DNA of 64,000 nucleotides from Dreissena polymorpha (Eukaryota; Mollusca; Bivalvia; Myida; Dreissenidae). Position numbers and translations under genes: made by a program. The notes below the pieces were generated by a model. The model searched no databases. It was not told the DNA's origin and worked only from the letters and a program-made list of their open reading frames with translations. Of this stretch, positions 59,131 through 64,000 are shown piece after piece (the stretch's first letter is position 1; each line of letters begins with the position of its first letter). Location: contig NC_068356.1 in the NCBI RefSeq assembly GCF_020536995.1, positions 84,120,696 through 84,184,695 on the forward strand, in the 5' to 3' direction.

Positions 59131-60210
59131 CTAGCTTCCAAACAGGCTGGTGCCTTGTGTTGCCTTACAGCAAAGCAGGCTTCTCAGTTCTCCGCGGAAC
59201 TTCGAGCCGCTGAACACGTAGATGGCAAAGTTGAAGGTGGCGTTGAAGAGGCTGAGCAGAATGGTAACATCGTTCAGGAACTGAACGTACAGGTAACCGA
59301 ACCAGGCCGTGTAAGGATCAACTAACGCGAGCGCCAGGAGTCTCTCTCTCTGGTAGGGGATGTACACAAAACAGACTGACATTGGTGTCATCGTGACGAG
59401 GAATAGCACGCACAGTGCTATCATGAGAATCGACACTGGACGCGTGTCGCGTGCCTGACCGGAAACGTTCATCCGCTGACGTCTTGAACGGGAGCGCGCG
59501 AGCTGCACTACGATGATGACGTTGCCAATGAGTAGCAGCGGGAACGGCGCGCCGAACCTTAACGTGAAATCGATCCATCCGTAAACGTAGTCCCATATGT
59601 CGTAGTATTCCTTCGTGGACGGAGTGCACGTCCTGCCATTGTATCCATTCACATCAAATATCACCGGTATTATTATATTAATACCGAACACGGCTAGCAC
59701 AATGGTGACGATGATCAACCCAGCGTTTCGTTGGGAACAGCCCAGTTTCACTTTATGCGGGAAGAGCACGCAAGCTGTCCTCTCGAGCGTGACAGCCACG
59801 ATCAGCCACGAGGAGAGCTGGGTGCTGCAGTAGGCAAGGTAGACTATCGCTTTACACCCGGGGTTACTTAGCAACCGGATATCAACGCCCCAGGTATAGA
59901 ACACCCAGTGTGGCAGAAGTGCGCTAAACAAGATGAGCGTATCTGAAAGCGCCAGAGCAAACAGAAACATCGCCGTTGACGTTATTTTCTTCTGGCGAAG
60001 CAGCACGAAAATAGTCACAGCGTTTCCGATCGTTCCAATGGAAATAAGAATCGGCGGGATAACCTTCCAGAGCAGCACCCTCGTGTTTTCATAGTAACTG
60101 TCCAGCGGATAATCCCACCCGGAAACGTCTCGCGACGTCGCGTCGAACGTCTCCTGTTCTGTAACGTTTATCAAAGTAACATTACTAGCAAACTTTGTAG
60201 TTGCATCCAT
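59131..60210 (-). CDS. Rhodopsin-family G-protein-coupled receptor, single exon
   Basis: 359 residues, seven-helix plasma-membrane receptor. N-terminus without signal peptide but with two NVT glycosylation sites (N10, N15). Helices lie at about 48-72 (IGN, N63), 80-101 (LALSD, D90), 117-146, 163-183, 215-237, 258-285 and 305-333. C119 before helix 3 and C195 in the second outer loop can form the usual disulphide. Helix 3 ends ERT (143-145) instead of DRY. Helix 6 has TMTP where CWxP is usual, and helix 7 has NFAIY (327-331) instead of NPxxY. The third inner loop is basic (ARSRSRRQR), suited to G-protein contact; CC at 347-348 may be lipidated. This pattern is seen in peptide-type orphan receptors expanded in molluscs; the ligand cannot be inferred. 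The gene is clearly GC-richer than its surroundings and lacks introns, so it may descend from a retrocopy or a tandem family. Confidence 0.92.
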   Translation of the reverse strand: MDATTKFASNVTLINVTEQETFDATSRDVSGWDYPLDSYYENTRVLLWKVIPPILISIGTIGNAVTIFVLLRQKKITSTAMFLFALALSDTLILFSALLPHWVFYTWGVDIRLLSNPGCKAIVYLAYCSTQLSSWLIVAVTLERTACVLFPHKVKLGCSQRNAGLIIVTIVLAVFGINIIIPVIFDVNGYNGRTCTPSTKEYYDIWDYVYGWIDFTLRFGAPFPLLLIGNVIIVVQLARSRSRRQRMNVSGQARDTRPVSILMIALCVLFLVTMTPMSVCFVYIPYQRERLLALALVDPYTAWFGYLYVQFLNDVTILLSLFNATFNFAIYVFSGSKFRGELRSLLCCKATQGTSLFGS

Positions 60211-60308
60211 AGTTTCCTAAGTTTCGATTGTTGTTTTTTTCGTTCGAAACTCTTTTGATTTAACAAGTATTATAAATTTATTTTTATCGGGCCACTTTTC
60301 ATGTTCGG

Positions 60309-60380
60309 TCAGGCACCTATACGTAGTCAGGCACCTATACGTAGTCAGGCACCTATACGTAGTCAGGCACCTATACGTAG
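60309..60380 (-). repeat. Four 18-bp tandem repeats upstream of the GPCR ATG
   Basis: CAGGCACCTATACGTAGT is repeated four times without a mismatch, about 100 bp 5' of the receptor start codon. It would lie in the promoter or 5' leader. Each unit contains TACGTA, a palindrome. Confidence 0.9.
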
Positions 60381-60450
60381 TTTCGCGATCTCTGATCTGA
60401 GAAGATTCTTCTATAAAAAATACTGGTAATTTTTCATAAATTCTCAGCAA

Positions 60451-61340
60451 ATAGCGATTCTGGTTCTGCCTAGATAATTATTTTAGGTGTAATTTTCCTG
60501 ATGGTTTTGTCATCTATGTTTAGGTTATTCATCTAGTGGGGGAAGGATTAATCATCTCATACTGTTATGTTTGTGATCAAAATGTTAAAACATTACATTA
60601 GAAATAATTACGTGAACACGTTATTAATAATGCAGGAATGATAATTGGATTCGAGTCAGGAGCAAATCAGAAGGGAACGTAGTTTGTCAAAAATTAACAA
60701 TTATCACTAATTTTGGAGCGACCCATAAAATATGGTGATTATGGAAGCTATCAGTACAATTACTAGGTTGCTTGTCACCGCCATCAGGGACACCTCGTAT
60801 TCATGAGAACTACATCGTGCTTCTGAAGCTGCCCAAGCCAATCTTGCGTTCGCTCGTAAATATTCGCATATCGTAGCCTGAAATGTACATGAAAGATATT
60901 GTGACACAAAAAAACGAGCATTTTGTTTCATGGAACAACAACTCTGCGTGGAGATTGAAAGATCATTACGCAGACTTCATACCTGAGAATTTATGAGAAA
61001 TAGTAACAGTATTTGGTATATTATTGTCAAGAAAAAGCAGTGGCTTTGTCTACGTACATGTGGAACAAACTCATGTTGAACAATCAAATATTATGTGCTC
61101 GTTTTCTAATGACTAACAATTACAGAGTCAAAGAGGACTACATATAAAATCTCAAAAGAAAAACAAAATGTGTCGCTAATTGTATACAATATCTGGTTTT
61201 AACGAATGTCTCCTAGGGACATAACGTAAGTATATGATATATATACTGAAACCATTTAGATAAATCATTACTTAACTTAAGGCCTTACCTAGTTGAAGTC
61301 TTACGGCCGGGTACACAAAACAGAGCTTGTCATTGATATC
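60451..61340. other. No gene seen
   Basis: 5' flank of the GPCR gene; no TATA box is clear enough to assign. Confidence 0.4.
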
Positions 61341-61344
61341 CTTA

Positions 61345-61462
61345 TACACGGCCGTTAATCACGGGCACCACCTCTTTTTTTGAGTCTGCATGAATTGGAA
61401 CTGGGAGGTTCCGGGTTCGATCCCCATTGTGGTCGGTCATGTTTCTGGCTGGGTTACATTTG
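61345..61462 (+). mobile_element. MITE end joined to a SINE fragment
   Basis: GGCCGTTAATCACGGGCACC is one end of the MITE seen at 14,094 and 52,814. It is broken after TTTTTTTGAG and followed by a tRNA-like 3' half (GGGTTCGATCCCCATTGTGG, B box) with TTTCTGGCTGGGTTACA. Confidence 0.65.
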
Positions 61463-61604
61463 CGCCAAACGTGAACACACCATGTTAGCCAGAGATCCCT
61501 CAGGTGTCGTGGCAGTAGGAAATCTGTTGACGCATTTCACAATTGGAGTGTGTGTGTGTAGCAGGGTTCAGTATAAGTAGAACTTATACTGCCTTGCTAT
61601 GTGA

Positions 61605-61712
61605 GCTAGATTTTATAGCGACGCGGTATAGTGTCTGCCTGATTTGGAAAGGGGGGGGGGGGTTCTGTATTCGATGGTGGTCGGGCATTTTTCTGGCTGG
61701 GTTACACAATCA
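61605..61712 (+). mobile_element. tRNA-derived SINE fragment
   Basis: GCGACGCGGTATAGTGTCTG (A-box side), a G-run, a worn B box and TTTCTGGCTGGGTTACAC, the same family as the fragment at 61,380-61,462. Confidence 0.65.
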
Positions 61713-62029
61713 AAACTTAACCTAAAGTCCGAAGTCAATTGCTACATACAACATAGTAATGGCTTGTTGATTTATTTACAATACTGACTACTCGTTTAAT
61801 ATCCACATGTTCTATTATTGTTATTAAGATCGACCGTTCATTTTCACACGGTTGGTCAAGCGCTTGCGACCAAATACTAGTCATTTAGTTGTTTTATCTG
61901 ATTTACACTTTGGATTGTAATTAATTAGGTTTCTGATATAAAAGGAATTATACCGCAAACGCTGTCCAAAGAATAAAAAACGCAATTTTATTTGCATTTT
62001 CAATGAAGCCAATCTATCAGTCAAGGCAA

Positions 62030-62175
62030 AGGTATTTTTAACAGAAGACGCTTCAATATGAATGAGGTCCTTCCGGTATGGAGCTCACATGCGACGGGAC
62101 CGGGGATTGCACCCGGGTCGCCTAAGTGAGAAGCGATTGTACCAACCACTGCGCTTAGCGGACAGCCTCGTGGTA
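62030..62175 (-). mobile_element. tRNA-derived SINE
   Basis: The minus strand reads GTCCGCTAAGCGCAGTGGTT (A box), CGCTTCTCACTTAGGCGACC and GGGTGCAATCCCCGG (B box), with GAGCTCCATACCGGAAGGAC after the tRNA-like part (62,090-62,163). The acceptor ends do not pair, so it is not a working tRNA. Confidence 0.7.
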
Positions 62176-63690
62176 CACGTAACAAGGACCTGCGGTATAC
62201 GACCTCGGGTAATCTTGTCTGGGTGACTAATCTGTTGAAATGAAATAACGGTTCTCCCGTTAAGTGCGTTTTAGTGTAAAATCCACATAAAATTTATTTA
62301 TATTGTCTAGTTGTTGTTCCAAACACAAAGCGAGCGATTTCTATTAGACTCGTCAAATTTAACAGAATTATAAATTCTTAAGACACCAATTTATCGTCAT
62401 TGTCCATCTAAATACAGTCGTTTTCGGCCATTATAAACACTGTGGTTTTATTGCCTTACATTCAATGTGTTATCATAACGCCTGAATGTGTCCGGGAAGA
62501 TGGTATTGTTAACGGAACATTCTCATCCTTGCTATATACTCAGTGGTTAATAAGTTGATACTCTATGCTTTGATTACTGTATGCACATAATACGCGCGTT
62601 ACTAGTAAAATGTGGGAGAGGGGGGATAATCCTCCAGCGGAGGGGCGGCAAGAATCCTCTCACAATTTATATAATATCATTAATATGTCTTGTATGATTT
62701 ATAATAAAACAATACATAAACAAAACAATAACAGTGTACAGCTATTTACGTGTTATGGATAAAAAGTAGATGATAGCACTGTAAAAATACCGATCACTTA
62801 ACGGATAGAAATGGCTGATCTGGACCACGTGACATTCGTGATACATCGACTTTCTTCGCGTGACATTCGTGATACATCGACTATCTCCGGTATCCCGCAA
62901 GATCGATTGATGCAATAAATCGTCTGCTGATCCATACTCAGATCCGCGTGACAGTGTTGCATATACCTGGTTTCGCTAATCCCCGTACAAACAGCGTAGA
63001 GCTTTCACGAGACAGAGAGAAGACAGACACTTTAATTACAACATTCCAGGGAGCTTAACAATCAGTACATCTGTGTCATCATGAAATGCAAGCCTAGGAC
63101 ACAAACAATTGTTTTGCAAAGCTTATTTTGGATAAAATTTCGTATTTTGGTGCGAATGGTGGCGGTTTGTGTGTGATTCTTTAATGGTTAGGAATACTTT
63201 GCAAAATTGCATTTTCGTGTCGTTTCGGTTTCCCAATGTATGTTATGGTTAATATGGACAGTAGTCATGTTTATGTTTTTAAAGGTTGTAGCTTTTCCCT
63301 CTTTACAGTAAATTACATAATGTCGTTAATTGAAAAAAATGAACTCACAAAACAGTAACACAATACAGAAACACCCGTAGATATTGACACTGGTACGAAA
63401 TGACGAATGGGCCGTCATGAAAAGTAATTTACGATTGAAAATTATATCCACATTTTGGCGATCTTACTGCTTTCTTACGGTTGCTAAGGACATCGATGAC
63501 CGATGTGGCCGAACTCCGACATCTAGTACGTATCGACCGATTGCAGCAAGAAGTATAGCGACAACTTTGTCAACTTCTCTTTGAAGCGTCGAAAATAATT
63601 AAAATTTCTCGAAAGATCCGCGTTTTTATGCTCCCAACTCAGACGCGTCGTAGTGCAGCCGCAGTGCAAATGTCAAAGTCGTAGTGACCG
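62176..63690. other. No gene seen
   Basis: A short direct repeat CGTGACATTCGTGATACATC occurs twice (about 62,828-62,880). Nothing else is recognised. Confidence 0.4.
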
Positions 63691-63701
63691 TTTTAGTTGA
63701 A

Positions 63702-63792
63702 GACATTATCCCAATCTGGTATGACGGGGTTATTATCACAATCTGGTATGACGGGGTTATTATCCCAATCTGGTATGACGGGGTTATTATGG
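63702..63792. repeat. Tandem repeat, 30 bp x 3
   Basis: ATTATCMCAATCTGGTATGA plus CGGGGTT repeated three times; one C/A difference. Confidence 0.85.
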
Positions 63793-63829
63793 GAAAACTG
63801 CAGTCACTTCACACTGTATTGATATTTGC

Positions 63830-63920
63830 AGATATCCTAGAAACCCTCAACAGATATCCTAGAAACCCTCAAAAGATATCCTAGAAACCCTCAACAGATA
63901 TCCTAGAAACCCTCAACTCG
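63830..63920. repeat. Tandem repeat, 22 bp x 4
   Basis: AGATATCCTAGAAACCCTCA plus AM repeated four times, starting 40 bp after the previous array. Confidence 0.9.
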
Positions 63921-64000
63921 AATTACATTTTGCATACAACTTGTAAACGGACAGTTAATGAACGCTTCGTTGTTATTTGAAGAAGCAATATCCCAGAAAT

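Overview
This is a 64 kb stretch of an animal nuclear genome, most likely a bivalve mollusc. The case rests on AT-rich sequence with spliced exons, tRNA-derived SINEs, and very many short DNA transposons and Helitron-like elements carrying internal minisatellites and (GTCY)n microsatellites, as bivalve 'pearl' elements do. A heterodont such as a dreissenid mussel is my guess from the repeat families; it is recall, not a search. There is no operon structure and almost no intact protein-coding sequence outside four places.

Layout. 1-10.7 kb: AT-rich, no convincing gene, one tRNA-Val-like relic and one SINE. 10.7-24.3 kb: three small phase-1 exons on the + strand (11.6, 23.5 and 24.2 kb, the last with stop and AATAAA) that could form one unrecognised gene. 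Between them lie a 77-bp minisatellite, a broken LINE (minus strand, 14.4-15.8 kb), and a pair of Mutator-like inverted repeats (17.15 and 23.8 kb) enclosing an apparently whole tyrosine-recombinase retroelement of Ngaro/PAT type (18.3-22.5 kb, minus strand). 24.3-28.8 kb: a four-deep nest, Helitron > 8-bp-TSD hAT-like element > 5-bp-TSD element > second Helitron of the same family as the outermost. 29.5-37.3 kb and 41.3-48.4 kb: a pile of at least eight Helentron-like non-autonomous families that differ in sequence but share one design (5' terminal hairpin, GTCY microsatellite, minisatellite core, 3' hairpin plus CTTGTT).

Host genes. On the + strand, 37,290-37,399 encodes the C-terminal end of a PR/SET domain, and 39,776-41,233 is one exon with 17 C2H2 zinc fingers in near-identical 84-bp units. 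Together they look like the end of a PRDM9-type gene; upstream SET exons and one linking exon were not found. On the minus strand, 60,210-59,131 is a single-exon rhodopsin-family GPCR (359 residues), with four 18-bp tandem repeats about 100 bp upstream of its ATG.

48.4-50 kb holds an 82-bp minisatellite. 52.5-58.6 kb holds MITEs, including a TTAA-flanked element that carries a tRNA-like segment and a near-perfect palindrome. 61-62.2 kb holds SINE fragments. The rest is AT-rich sequence in which I see nothing.
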